Of a stretch of 64,000 nt of DNA, positions 48,563 through 61,000 are shown one piece after another. The stretch's first letter is position 1. Each line of letters begins with the position of its first letter. A model generated the notes under the pieces. That model did not search any database and was not told the origin of the DNA. It saw nothing but the letters and a program-made list of their open reading frames with translations. Both the position numbers and the translations under genes were made by a program. Source of the stretch: Agrocybe praecox (Eukaryota > Basidiomycota > Agaricomycetes > Agaricales > Agrocybaceae); contig OZ024851.1 in assembly GCA_964017145.1 (NCBI GenBank), positions 558,001 through 622,000 of the forward strand, read 5' to 3'.

Positions 48563-49520
48563 TTACAGGCTGGCAGGCTGGGAGGTCCTAGGGAAGCGCT
48601 TCGAGAAAGACTCCTTGACGTACTCCTGTAAAGGAACGGGTACGATATCATTGAGTAAATCGACAGAAGTGGTTCAAGTAACTTTCAACATACCGGGTGG
48701 AAGGTCTCCTTGAAGCTATCTCTGTTCTTGAGGTCGGAGTAATATTTCCTGAACCTGGCATACTTGTCATCGGTCTCGAGCTTGGTCCAAGTCGCCTTTC
48801 CTGTACCCTCTTCGAACTTGCCGATATCATTCTTGAATACCTGTTCAGCGCGAGCAAAGAATGGCGTTACGGCCGCATCTGCGATACTCCACTCTCCGAT
48901 AGCATATCCTTCTGCGGGAAGCAAGCTCTGGACAACCTCGATAGCAGATAGGAAGTTCGCTGGGTCTTCTCCTCTGTGAAGTGCGGCAGAAAAGGCTCCT
49001 GCGACCTTGGGTGTGACAGTTTCGATGAAGAAGCGAGCTTTGGCTCGGAGAATGGGGTCCTTGGGGAGGAGAGGGACCTCAGTGCTGAGGTCGGCAAAGA
49101 ATTCGAGGAGAACTCCAGATTCAGCAATCTTCTGCGACTCGGGAGATGGTGTGTCTGGAGAGACGTCAGGTCCACCGTATGCTATTGCTGGGACCTGTGA
49201 AATGGGTTCAATGAAAATGTTAAAATACATCAAGCGAAGGACATACCTTGCTAACAGGGTTGACTTTGGGAGCGTACCATTCTGGCTTGTTGCTCAGATC
49301 AATTTCGTATCGTTTGTAAGGGAGCTTTGACTCCTTCAACGCGAGCTCGGTCTGGACAGCAGGTTTAACAGGGGGCATTGAGGACCGCAGACGAATTTAC
49401 TCACACGGTGTGCCCATGGACAAATCTGTGAGTTTCGATGCCTGTTAGGATGCGAATACTTGATTCAAGAAATGTATCAATTCTGACCTTAGCAGTGTAG
49501 AGAGTAATCTGTTCAGGCAT
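48563..49520 (-). CDS. Glutathione S-transferase, omega-like
   Basis: Five exons on the minus strand (49520-49488, 49425-49405, 49351-49247, 49194-48694, 48625-48563) give 240 residues. The N-terminal thioredoxin fold starts MPEQITLYTAK and continues ICPWAHR, whose Cys is the expected catalytic residue of omega-class GSTs. Next come ELALKESKLPYKRYEIDL and the cis-Pro motif VPAIAYGG. ES at ESGVLLEFFADL is the expected glutathione gamma-glutamyl contact. The C-terminal helical domain carries GYAIGEWSIADAAVTPFFAR. Exon 2 is only 21 bases and encodes exactly the active-site heptapeptide. Role: cytosolic glutathione-dependent thiol transfer or reduction. Confidence 0.93.
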
Positions 49521-50437
49521 ATTGAGGGACGGGGAAGCAAGGTCAAGTGAATGCGAGTTGGAAAGGAAAGCGGGGGAAAGACAAGGATAGGAGGTTATGA
49601 CGTTCGCTTTTTATACCGGCCTGCATTGCGCAATTTGAACTGATAAGATGCTCTATATGTATGTCAATTTCACAAATAGTTCGTCGGTGTGTGATTCGTG
49701 GGATATGTACGTACGCAGGATACTATGATGGCTAAGACATGGCACCGTATGGTCAGCGATGTCGTCAACGCACCTGACAAATCCAATTATCAATTCGATT
49801 GAGTGTTAGTAAGCGATGGGACCAAAATGCGTATGATAAACTCGAACAACTCACCAACCTAATCTTATTTTGGACCTCCACAGGAGCGCATTTGGTTCCA
49901 CAGGCCTGCTCTGTATTTTGAGAGGTATGTTTTTCGCAGGCTCTCATTCTCGTCTGGACCGACCTTTTACTATACTTATCTCACAATTTTTTGACTTTTC
50001 TTCTTATAGGAGTCCTATCTACTGCACATGGAGTAACATCGATCTGGATGAGCAACATTCCTTCGACTCCTGTCATAGTAAAGCTGTAAGGCTTTACGCG
50101 TACGCGACACTCTCGAGCCTTTTGCCCGCGGAGATTACTGGGCCACCACTTTCTGGAGGACATGCTACCTAAAAGCACGCGTTCACGCCCTTCAGAAAAC
50201 GTCAAAATCTCTGGTACTTTTCATCCAGACTACTTTGCAGCTTCAAAAAATCCGCGAGTGCCAGCAATGCTATGACAAAGTCTCCTAAGGTTCTCTGCGT
50301 GCACGTTCAAATTGTACTCGTGATGTACTCGTACGTCTTTGTATTACATCTAATACCTTTCTAACACACGAATTTCACAAGCTATATCACTTGTGGATTC
50401 TGGTCCGACTATGCTTTCCGACCTCTGAAAGGGCGCT
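49521..50437. other. Intergenic, GST upstream region
   Basis: No supported gene. Plus-strand frame 49870-50172 lacks domain and splice support. Confidence 0.5.
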
Positions 50438-51130
50438 TTAGCGTAATCCTTGCTTCAACGTCAAAAATAATAGAAACTTACCATTCCTCAAATTCTGGAC
50501 ATCTGAAGCGCTTGCCGTTCTTGTAATTGGAGATACCCTCGAGTTTCTCGTAGGCTTCCATCGGTCAAGCCTGACATGTTTGGGATCCACTACAACTGCA
50601 TTACCAACATAGCCTTTACCCGAAATTCCAGGGACTCCTGGAGCGAGTGCCTTTATGTCTTTATGTGGGTTCGGTGGATTATGGGACACAGGAACGATCT
50701 TGAGATTCCCCTTTCTTGAGTGCCCAATGACTATCGCAGGATGCTGAATTCCAGCGCCCTAATAAAAACGGTTATTAGGCACCGGTCGATCGAGGGCAAT
50801 TTATTGTATACATACAGGGTGAACCTGGCCATTCTGGGTTCGAAGTAGAGGCTGGTTTATAGTATGCTTAGGCGCCACATGTACCACGGATCCCACTGGA
50901 AATTGTTTCTTGACTTTATTTCGTGCGGCCCGGCTACCTTTTCGTGGGTACAGATTCTGGGTCGATTTTTCATCGAGAGAAGAAAACGGTCCATGTACAC
51001 TGCGAGGATCGCCATTGATAGAAACCCCTTGACTTGATGACGACGACGGAAGTCCGGGTTTTAATGGTGCTGACACTACGAGTAGCGCTGTGGTAATGAT
51101 AGTAGAGAGGAAGATAGATAAAAGACGCAT
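50438..51130 (-). CDS. Small secreted protein, intact copy of local family (copy A)
   Basis: Exons 51130-50816 and 50758-50438 give 211 residues. A clear signal peptide (LLSIFLSTIITTALLVVSA) is followed by a Ser-rich, then basic region (SRAARNKVKKQF). The second exon reads HPAIVIGHSRKGNLKIVPV and continues with Gly/Pro-rich sequence. There are no Cys residues in the visible mature part and no known domain. The extreme C-terminus is uncertain because a short possible intron (33 bases, divisible by three) may remove part of the tail. Two decayed relatives lie at 52.5-53.1 and 56.4-57.0 kb on the same strand. A secreted or cell-surface role is inferred only from the signal peptide. Confidence 0.62.
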
Positions 51131-51198
51131 ATTCTGATCAACAGAGGGTTAATGGGAGTTTGAGGCCAGCTGAGGACTTCGATACGTGGGTCTCCAGC

Positions 51199-51208
51199 CT
51201 TTTATTTA
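51199..51208 (-). promoter_or_regulatory. TATA-like box of secreted copy A
   Basis: Minus-strand TAAATAAAAG lies about 70 bases upstream of the ATG. A matching TGAATAAAAG at 57048-57057 stands in the same place before copy C, within a conserved upstream block. Confidence 0.45.
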
Positions 51209-51209
51209 C

Positions 51210-52480
51210 TGCAGCGAAGCGATATCGTCACCTAACCATAGTCTGGCAATGATAGATATCAGTTGAACGCTTGACCAGAATCAAGAATATGCCAAGGGTT
51301 TTAACCTCTCATAAATTCTCGCAGTTATGCAGAGTATATGTGGTTAGGTGACCTTCAGAGTCTGAGGTTGACGGCTGAAACTGTAGGTGCTAATATGACC
51401 GGGTCTCCGAGATCACTCGGGTTGAAGTACTAGGGGCCCTCAGCTCAATCAAGCGAGGTTTATCATTTGGCACGTAGTTACAGTATAAATACAAAATGTG
51501 TAGCTACAAAGTAATAAGGAGATAAAATCAAATGAAAGGAAATGTGGCATTCATTAGCCAAATAACAGAGAAAGACTAAAATGCATTATCTCCTCGAGAT
51601 AACGTGCGGGGCGTCAAGTGATCACTTCGTGATGCGCTTGTATTACCCACAAAACAGACTCTATAATGGCGCTCAAAACAGCTCTTATTGAGAGAAACCG
51701 TGGCTCATATTCCCTCATTTAGCAGGGACATATGACCGAGTAAGTGCCACCTAAAGGCACTGCTCAGGCTTAGGCGCCTAAGTGCCACCGAAATGATCTG
51801 CTTCGAAACTAAAACATTCTATTTTTAGCACACACACATGTCCTTTCATGACCTCGACCATAAGATCCACATTGACAGTATATTTCTCATATATGAACTT
51901 GCGTGCACATAGCTGCTAGAGTCGTCTGGCATCGGATAAAGCCAAAAAAATTTGCACGTACCTTGTATTTTTTGGGCTGCGTCGCGTTAGACAAGGCATC
52001 ATGTGATATAGCCGCGCGACGCGACGCGTTGCGAAAATATCGATCCCAGATCGGACGCACTGCTGATGGGAACGACAAAGGAAGGAGTGGGCCGTCGTGT
52101 CAAGAGAAAGTAAAACCTTGTAAAAGAGCGCAAAAGTATGGTGAATCTTCGCATATTGAAATGAGCCTTGAAATTTCAGCTTGAAATCTCAGAGCAACGA
52201 AAGGTGTGAAAATATTAATGCAAAATGCGCTTAAAAGTTGAACAAGTTTTCTGCTCACAGTGTTGTCAAAGAGAGTTGGGAAATGCAGGTGTTGGTTGTG
52301 TCGTACGTACATCTTGTGATCTATCGAGGTCAATAAATTGAAATCATGATGTACGTCCATGAATCAAATATAGTTTTTGTCTAACCCACACAGGATATAC
52401 AAGCGATATGTATTCCAATACGACTATGCGCTTCGACCCATAAGTAATAACACACACATATCATTCCTTAAATTCTGCAC
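51210..52480. other. Intergenic, no gene seen
   Basis: No supported coding frame. A GC-rich motif (CGACGCGACGCGTT) lies at 52018-52031, with the partial inverse GCTGCGTCGCG at about 51977; the motif recurs at 55.9 kb. Confidence 0.45.
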
Positions 52481-53055
52481 TTTTGGAAGGCTTGCCTTCT
52501 TACCATATCGATCAAGCTAGGTATTTGAAGGATGCGCAATGACTAGATTGCCAACATAGGCATTACCATTTAGCTTTGGAATGTGAGCAAGTTTCTTTAT
52601 GTTTTTATGCAGCTGTGGTGCACCATGGAACACAGGGACAATCTTGAGATTTCCTTTTCTTGAGTGCCCAATGACTATCGCAGGATGCGGAATTGCGGAT
52701 CCCTAATAGAGACGCTTTTAAGGTGCCGGTCGATTGGGAGTAATTTATTGTATACATACAAGGAAAACCTGGTCATTCTTGGTTCGAAGTAGAGGTTGGT
52801 TTATAGTGTGTTAAGACTCAACATACACCACGGATCCCTGGCCACTGGAAACAGTTTCTTGACTTTATTCCGTTTCCGTGCGGAGCGGCTACTTCTTCGT
52901 GGGTACAGACTCTGAGTTGATGAAGAATACGGTCCCATCTACAGTGCGAAGACTATGATCGGCATTGGTAGAGACCCCTTGACATGGTGGCGGCGGCGGA
53001 AGTCCACATTTAAATGGTGCTGACACTGCGAGTAGTGGGATAGTAATGATCAACG
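52480..53055 (-). pseudogene. Decayed copy B of the secreted-protein family
   Basis: Minus-strand sequence is clearly homologous to copy A. Recognisable pieces are LLAVSAPFKCGLPPPPPCQG, then TINQPLLRTKNDQV, and after the same intron position HPAIVIGHSRKGNLKIVPV (identical to A). The start is lost, frame changes occur between these pieces and stops interrupt the basic region, so it cannot encode the full protein. The intron sequence between the two halves is also alignable with that of copy A. Confidence 0.75.
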
Positions 53056-53507
53056 AATATATCGGTATAGTGTTTGACCAAATTAAGGATATATCAAGTA
53101 GTGTCTAAGCTTTTCTCATAGGCGCTCGCGGATCTGAAGGGTATATCCGAGAGTGGAACCCTACATTCGATTTTCAGCGTATTTCTCTCAAGCCCATTCT
53201 TCTAATGATCTCGACGATTGAAAACATAGCCACGCATTAATACCTGGATATCTTACTTATTATGTATTGCGCATACGTTTTCAGGGCAATCTTTAGTTAT
53301 ACAGACAGAATAAAACACACACGTGGGAGTAGGTACTTGCCAATGCCACTCACTCGGATGTCAGTAAGTGATACCATTGAGCCTGAAGATGCTCCACCTT
53401 GAAGAAACACGCAACCAAGGTTTCAGCTCCTTTAACCTAAAGCTTGATATGATCAGAGAACTTGATGAGGTTTACTCGAAATTACAGCTGTTTTGAATTT
53501 TCAGAAA

Positions 53508-53956
53508 GGTTGACACTCGCGTCACGCGGGAAAATAAATGAAGTGCCCATTATGGACCCACCGTAGATCAGGGTTTCCCATATTTCCACCTCCAAACAGG
53601 TCTCCGAGCGACGTTTCCACTGTGGTAATGCCATTATTCTTCAGGAAATATCATTGAGTCTTCATTGTATATTGATAGTGTAACCTGGAAGTAGTTTGCT
53701 CCCAGTAGGCATCACTAAATAAACCTTTTTCAACTTATACCACTGAAAATCCCTGTAAAACACTCCGAAAGCACTTTCTCTTGTCATTTTAAATCAATTA
53801 TTTCTTATTTCTTAAAGGCTAGCAGCTTTTGCTGATAACTGAAGAACTAAAATTGATAAAATGAGAAAGAACAAGACAGAGATGAGCGAAACCAGGGGAA
53901 ACCTAATCTAGGGTCGATTACTTTATTTGTTTCCCAGTGTGACGCGAGTGTCAACC
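53508..53956. mobile_element. Miniature inverted-repeat element (449 bp)
   Basis: The left end GGTTGACACTCGCGTCAC (53508) and the right end GTGACGCGAGTGTCAACC (53939-53956) are perfect inverted copies. The pairing continues inward with mismatches through GGGAAA and AAATAAAG for about 36 bases. The interior has no coding frame. No target-site duplication was recognised. Confidence 0.65.
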
Positions 53957-54397
53957 GTCTTTTTGCAAAGGGCTGTAACACGGACACCGCTGACACAAAC
54001 AATGAACTGGATGGCGTTCACTCAAAACAGAAATCCACTCGAGATAATTCTCTTAGGATAGGGTTCTCCGGGCTGACCGAGGTTCGTATGTAACTGATTT
54101 TTACCCAGATGCGACCAATGAAGCTCATACTGACATAGCATTTCTGATGAATTGATGACCACGGATCTTTGACAGCACCCATCCACTGTTAGCTCAGTGA
54201 CCCATTTGTATGTAAGGACCGGTACTTAGCTTTGACCAGAAGTGTCTTGAAGCTTGAAGGGGTTGATACTTGAGCTTGATCATTGACCACCATCATCTAC
54301 TCTCATTCTACTGTGTTTCTAACTTTTCATAGGTATTTTCATTCTCCACATTTTCGTGCCGAAAGTAACGAATTTTCCATTGCATCTAAGCGAACTC

Positions 54398-55534
54398 ATG
54401 ATGATGGAACTTCCTGCCGAGATATGGGGAAAGGTTTTCGAAATAGTCGTTCAACAAGACGACACCGTATCTGCTCGTATCGGCCTCCTCCAAGTCAGTA
54501 GCTCGTGGCGAAGCGTCGCTACTGCAACACCACAGCTATGGACAAACCTCCAGATTCACAATAACAAGGTCTCTCAGGCAGAATTCTACCTGCATCATTC
54601 CGGTGCGCTGCCATTGGACATACACCTTGATTTAGTAGCCTACACAGATGCGCATGCATTGACAGAGGTCCTGTCAAGTCAACTGAGCCGCATACGACTC
54701 TTAGATATACACGTACAGCAGCATGAACACGCCGAAGAAGTTATTGCACAGATCGGAGCGGGGAAAGATGCCTCTATTCTGGAGTCCATTCGCCTCAGGA
54801 TACCCAATTCCCCTAACGAAATATTGGATGGATTCGAGGCACTACAGTCCGCCTTTCGGTCGACCCCCAATCTTCTCCAATTGGATCTACCTGCGTATCC
54901 TCTTCCAAATCCCGAAAGCCCACTCTTTGCCATCCCATCCCTCACCCACTTGACTCTCGATGCCACATTATTCTTTGCAAACCTAAACCCAAACATGATA
55001 TTTGAAGTGATCGGAGCGGTATCAGGACACCTCCAATCGTTCACTTTCCACGGCTCGGATGACTTCTCGTATGCGGACAGTACCGATTTTCCTACATTCG
55101 ACCTGCCCCACCTCACTGAAGTCATCGTATCAGCTCCAGGATGGGGTCTCGATATCCTCGACACATTCAAAGCCCCAGCACTGACGAAAGTCCGGCTCGA
55201 TGCTCGCAAACAAAAGGAATATCACGAAACTGAGGAATGGACGACAGAATACAGCGAACCCGTGTCGATATCCCTCCGGCGCCTTTCTGAAAGATCTCCG
55301 CAGATGAAGCAACTCGAGCTGTTCGGTACTGCACTACACCACCCAGAGGACGACTATCCGTGGCTGTTCAGTGCTGCTTTCCCGATGATTGAAGTATTGC
55401 GGTTCGTCAACACAGATATCACGGATGATTTGCTACGATCGGCAACGGTCGAAAACATGCCACGCCTGAAAACACTGGAACTTCGTGAATGTGAAAATAT
55501 TCAAGGAAAGGGACTGCTTAAGAACTTTGTTTGA
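54398..55534 (+). CDS. F-box domain protein with leucine-rich region
   Basis: A single-exon frame of 378 codons from the first of three consecutive ATGs. The N-terminus MMMELPAEIWGKVFEIVV with VSSSWRSVATATPQLW further on matches the F-box layout used throughout Agaricomycetes (LPxEIxxxIF, then CRxWRxxAxxTPxLW). The rest is Leu-rich with irregular repeats (LQLDLPAYPLP, LTHLTLDATLF, MKQLELFGTALH, LKTLELRECENI). F-box proteins recruit targets to SCF ubiquitin ligases. The open frame reaches back to 54356 without an ATG, so an upstream exon is possible. At 378 residues it is shorter than many relatives, so the end may be truncated. No intron was needed. Confidence 0.75.
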   Translation: MMMELPAEIWGKVFEIVVQQDDTVSARIGLLQVSSSWRSVATATPQLWTNLQIHNNKVSQAEFYLHHSGALPLDIHLDLVAYTDAHALTEVLSSQLSRIRLLDIHVQQHEHAEEVIAQIGAGKDASILESIRLRIPNSPNEILDGFEALQSAFRSTPNLLQLDLPAYPLPNPESPLFAIPSLTHLTLDATLFFANLNPNMIFEVIGAVSGHLQSFTFHGSDDFSYADSTDFPTFDLPHLTEVIVSAPGWGLDILDTFKAPALTKVRLDARKQKEYHETEEWTTEYSEPVSISLRRLSERSPQMKQLELFGTALHHPEDDYPWLFSAAFPMIEVLRFVNTDITDDLLRSATVENMPRLKTLELRECENIQGKGLLKNFV

Positions 55535-56400
55535 TGCTGGAAGACTCTTCCATGGGACTTGAGAAGCGCGTTGAAGGATTATCTTTGCACCTTCAAATCC
55601 CAGAAAGTGCCTGATCCGAAAGACACGACGAAAAAGGAAAAAGAAGTGATAGGTGAATTGAAGGATAAGCGTACCATACCGTCGTTAAGTAGATAAACGA
55701 TGAGAGTATTTGACAGCCATGTTCAAAAAAAGAGCTAGTGAAAGTTTTAAAAAGTGTCTGCCATGAGGGAGAAGCGCTCCAGGATTGGAAATGTGGAGAC
55801 ATGTCCGAAGGGGCGACATGAAAATGGGAGGAATGACGATGTTACACCGCGCCGCGCGCGCCATGTAGGTGCATGATGAAGGCGCGCAGGCGGAGTTCGA
55901 ACATGAAACAGAGGACTATGTAACACGTGCCACAACGACGCGACGCGACGCGTTCCAACTTCCAATTACAGACTCGGTTGAGTATAGCTTCTAGTTTTAC
56001 GATTTTAAGACCTTTACTCAGCTTGAAGTTGAAGATTATAGTAATATTGAAGAGTGCATAAAAGACTATTGAGCTCATCTCTCGGTTAACTTACATCTTT
56101 TAATCCATTCGGGACGAAGTGACTGTCACTTTGGCGTGAACTCATGCATACGAATCCTCCTTTCCCATTAATGATTTATGTCTAATCCACATGAGTCATC
56201 TACTGATTATATTGCCTGTGGATTCTGATACCTATATGGGCTCAGGTAGCTCAGGGGATCGCTAAAATGGCGCTTTAGCGTGATACTTCTTTCACATAGC
56301 TGTTGAGACTTACCACTGCTTAATACTAGGAGTTCTGCAGTGGTTACATTCTTGCTGGAAAAATCAGGGCGGAGCTGGCTGAGATCTTCTACTGTAACCC
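55535..56400. other. Intergenic, no gene seen
   Basis: No supported frame. A GC-rich patch near 55835-55955 contains GCGCCGCGCGCGCC and CGACGCGACGCGACGCGTT in otherwise AT-rich surroundings. Confidence 0.5.
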
Positions 56401-56439
56401 GCTTATGAAAAGCGTAAGTTCCAGCTTAAAAATTCACAT

Positions 56440-56965
56440 TCTCGAATTTTGGGACGAGGCTGGTTATATCTATCCACTCCGAAAGGGGCTTTGGTGGATG
56501 ACTGGACAAAAGGACGCCCTTAGTAACCCCGCCAGCTGAGCTAATGACTATCATAGGATCATTCATTAAGGCACCCTAGAATAGAAGGTCGCCAATTAGA
56601 TCCCAGTTGATCTATAGATGAAGAGAATGGAATCTGTCGTAGACGTACATTGCCATTGGGGCGGTCAGCATTTGCTGGCGTACACCAAAATATATCTTCT
56701 GGTTTCTTATTTGAGGCCGTGATTTTCCGTCTGGGCTTCTTAACTTTCTTTCGACGGCCAGATTTCGCTCGACCTCGAGGATATAGATTGTTGATTGTTC
56801 CTCCATAGAGATAGGAAGGTCGAATTTGTCCAGAGTTATAGGTTTAGGATCGACGGTAGAGACCCCTTGACATGACGGCGACGGAGCACCACATTGTAAC
56901 GGTACTGCTACTGCTAGGAGTGCGGTAGTGATAATAGTGGAGAGGCAGATAGATATAAAACGCAT
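56440..56965 (-). pseudogene. Frameshifted copy C of the secreted-protein family
   Basis: The first 50 codons align with copy A (ISICLSTIITTALLAVAV signal peptide, then CQGVSTVDPKP and EEQST). At the point corresponding to STQNLYPRKG in copy A the frame changes: the homologous continuation NLYPRGRAKSGRRKKVKK and ADRPNGN is read one frame over. A matching intron then leads to MIVISSAGGVTKGVLL, parallel to the second exon of copy A, ending early. Unless an unseen splice repairs the shift, the gene is broken. About 100 bases of upstream sequence are also shared with copy A, so the duplication included the promoter. Confidence 0.6.
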
Positions 56966-58009
56966 GGTACCGTTTTCTGATCAACAGAGAGCGGAGGATG
57001 AATGGGAGTTTGAGACCAGCTGGGGACTTCAATACCTAGCTATCCACCTTTTATTCACTGCAGGGTGACTTCGATATTTACCTGACATTGCTTGGCAGGT
57101 TGACAAGTAGTACGCCTTCGATCCGACATTGCTGGGTACGGGGGGTTGATTGCGAGAGCATTTGCGTCGATAATGGACAATTGACCTTCGTTCGAATCGA
57201 AAAATCAAGGCCATAACTCCTCACACACATATGAATTTAGATTCACAAAGTTCTATCGCAGGAAACTGCGACCTATAAGTGCCTTGACCACCAGTAAGCG
57301 CCGAAATTCAGTGTTTCTCTCTCGAAAATATTTTCCGGCATAGTCCTTCAAGTGATCCTGGGAACTACAGTATCCCGCATTGCATGGCAAGCTGTAATAC
57401 CGTACTTGTGAGAATCCAAAGCTAAAAAAACACATATATCGACATTACCCTCGATTGTTATTGCGCGTATGTTGTTATGTAGAGGAGTTTCTGATCTAAA
57501 AATGGAATACATACATCTCAGAATAAGCGCCCTCCGACTAATGCGTAACACGATGGTTTCTTCGAGAAAGCCACCCTGGACAGTTGAGATTGTTATATAA
57601 AAACACCGATGATGTTGAAGACGTTTCATAGCTGTTCTGTGCACACCGGAAATTCATCAACTTGCCGGAGTGTTTTGCGCCCCGTCAATCCTCGTGTTGA
57701 TTTCAGTAAGATATGAGCGATGTATTTCCACGTACATAGTACTTCCGACTATCAAGGACATCCGAAAGGGACCCTGCAACTCGGTCTCATTGTTCACGCA
57801 GTTCAAGTATTGCACTACACCACTGGATCAAAGTACCAAAGAATTTTAATTTACTTGGATATATAACAGCAAGTTGAAAATTACGTCTTTTATTTTCCTT
57901 CGTTCAAGTTTACCTGAGCTGAAGTAACTATGGAAGATTTAGAGATCACACAATTATTAATGAGGTACGATACACAGCCTAAACTTCGACTTGCAAAAAA
58001 TGCGACTCA
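56966..58009. other. Intergenic between secreted copy C and CFT1 3' end
   Basis: The first 110 bases are the duplicated promoter block. Beyond it only short unsupported minus-strand frames occur (for example 57348-57644). Confidence 0.5.
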
Positions 58010-61000
58010 TCACCATGGTCCAGTCAACGAAAGCCAATCCCGCAGAACAGTCAACCTTTCTGTTCCGATCTGCTTCGTCATCTCGTTTTGCTGAGTTATA
58101 GGCAAGGCTTCATAGTGAGCTAAGAGATTGCCGTCAAGAATACCCTTGGACAATGGCTTGGACACATAGTCATTGCGGACGATGCTAAGACAAAATATTA
58201 ACAATGTTTTAGTATTATGAAACGTATTGACAGGCACCACGAACCGGAATGCTTTTGGATTCAGGCCAGCAGTATGCTGAATATTCCTTGTAAGTTGGCC
58301 TTGAAGAAGTTGCAAGCGTTTATAAGCATGCTCGTCAATCGTCGTAAGCGATGTCAGCGAGCCATCAGGCGAGCCTATTGATAGCAAGAATCAATAAAGA
58401 AAGATATACGAAGATTATGAATCTCGACTGACCCATCAAGAGTTTAGATTGTGGTACGTCTGGATCATCCTTGGTTCTGCGGGCGATGACGAGGGAAGTA
58501 CGATATTCGCTTTGTCCGTGGAACTCCGTTCGGAGAAGAAGATGCCGACCGTCGTTGGATTCAGGGTCTGAAACAAAAAACAGCGTTCCAGGTCAGCGAC
58601 TCATGTCCAAGAATGCATCAATAGCCAGGCAATCTTACCTTGTGGGTTATACTCGTATACTCTTAGCATACCTTCCTCGTCTCCAGTTATGATGGATAGC
58701 TCATTGTCGGTGAAGAAAAAGTCTGCGCTCGTGACGCAGAGCTCGTGCGTGTCTTTGGAAATAAGAACAAGCTTGTATGGGTCTTCCTGCTCATGAGAGA
58801 AATAAGCAAGAGTTGCAACATATTCGGATCTTCATACCTGGAAAGCGACAAACATGACACTTTTCACAGCATCGCCGACGAGAAGCAAATTCTTCAACGT
58901 GCGGAGAGAGGTAACATAGACGCCGACATCTAAAAATGCGACACCCACGAGGCGTTCGTCAGAGTCAAATGCTCGAACGAAGACCTAGACGATATAATTA
59001 ACAACAATCTAGAGGTAGAAAATATAATATTTGACAACCTTTTGACCCATTGATGATACGAGGTAACCCGAGAACCCAGCAACTGCTGTGACAGGTCCCT
59101 TTGCATCGTCGCGGCAGCGAAGACGAAGCTTGAACCATCGTTTGGGCGCCACAGAAGGATCGGGAACGACTTCAACGATCTCAAAAATATAAGTCTATCA
59201 AAAAAGATACAGATCAAGATCGTGATCATTGAGGTCAAAACGCAATGTGGACGCACAGCTCCTTTGACCGCCAGATCTTCCCCACGATCAATGGTGGTGC
59301 CAACAGCAATGAAGTCCTTGCTTCCGCTTTCAGTGCTTGAAGTTTCAAGAGTTACACAAGCCAAGTCATTGATATACTCGTTAGTAGCGAAGTCGAATCT
59401 GCATTCCAGATCGAAGAGAAAGTTAATTAATGACGCACATACAGAAAGGTGATGCATGCATGCTTACCCGTCTAACGTTATCCACATGTCAGGTGATATG
59501 AGTTCTAGAGCAGAGCAGGAACACAGAGGATCGGCAATATTGGGAGCTGTGGATTGCAAGTAAGTTCCGGTTAAAACCGTTTACTTGGATACTGACCCTC
59601 AGGTTCCCAAATTCTGTTTCCGTCTTCGTCATATGATGTAAATTTGGCCTGCAAGGTCGAGGCCGCCACAATTAACGAAGTCGATGGGTCAAATAGAATG
59701 TTCGAATAAGAGCGGCCTCTGGGTATGAACCGGGAGGGCAGCGGACCATCAAAATGGAAGTTCGGCACCCATTCAAGGAGGCTCGGACCCTTTCCAGAAA
59801 ACATTAACATTAACTTTGAAACCATTCCACATAAAATGACACTCACCTCCTCCGTGTACAGAAGGAAATCTCCCTTCGATTCCCACAATGAGCACGCAGT
59901 GAAGGCGTGAACGACACTGTGACCGGAAGGGTAAATTTGAACCCCAGTTCGGTTTCCCGCGAGTATCCAATTTGGTCGATCACCTGTAAAGAAAACACCG
60001 GAATACGTCGTGCCAGGAGTCGGGCTGGTCACGAAGGGGATGAAATTTCTTAAAACTTTCTTTTGCTCAGCAATAATGCTTTTCTCGTTTTCTTCTTGCC
60101 TCTGAATTTCAAATGCAATAGAGGCGACCTTTACGAAGATGACATTCAGGTGGGAAGGTCTGACTTTTTCCAGAGGTTCCGCATTCTTCCCAGCAGGAAC
60201 AACTTCGTATACGGTAAGTTGCCCAGATCGCAAAAAGACCTATATGAACTGCATTAGAGCCTTTTAAGAAACATGAAACATGAACATACGCAAAGGTGGG
60301 GACGGGGTAGGTTTTCTCCAATGGGGGCAAGAAGAAGTTGCTCAACGTCTAAATCCTGAGGCTTTCGCGGCGGATCATGGGGCAATGAGAGTGCAGGGGC
60401 ATCATGCGAGTCTGAAAGAACATTCTGTAGCATAGACAGTCCATCCGTAGAAAAGGCTAGTGTCAATTTGGGCAGTGTCCAGATCTAATAAGTTTCAGCT
60501 GAGACGAAGGACCAGCAGAGAAGGTAATAAAACTTACCTCCATAATGCCTTGAGGTCGCATTAGAACTAACCACTGTCCCTTGTTGCCGGGATTAACAGC
60601 AGCTTGGAGTGTGGTTGTTGCCTGCGCAGTAGAGGTACTGTTTCCATATTGAGCCTCAAATAACCCGGTCGTATCAGCGTAAAAACATCCAGTCAGATAT
60701 CGCGAAGTCTAGATATGAAAGATTAGCGCATGACAAAATCAATTTGATCGTTATACCTTATCACCCATAGGCGACATATCTTTTCTCCTAATTTTACCGC
60801 GCTCTGTTTCTCCAATGAACAGACCAATAGAGTCGTCTTCTCGGATGATCAGGACAAAGGGATCAGAAATACTGCAAGCGCGGATCTTGGGCCGCGGCAT
60901 ATTGCCATCCATGTCTTTAATGATCTGGCGTTCAGTACCATCTGTGTACGGTATTAGAAAAGGTGCTGGATTTATTTCATTTATAGAGTGAAACACACAA

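Noticed and set aside
49007..49330. 107-codon plus-strand frame opposite the GST
   Set aside because: Antisense of the GST exon with conserved sense motifs.
54679..55209. 176-codon frame antisense to the F-box gene
   Set aside because: Shadow of a clear sense gene with F-box and Leu-rich sequence.
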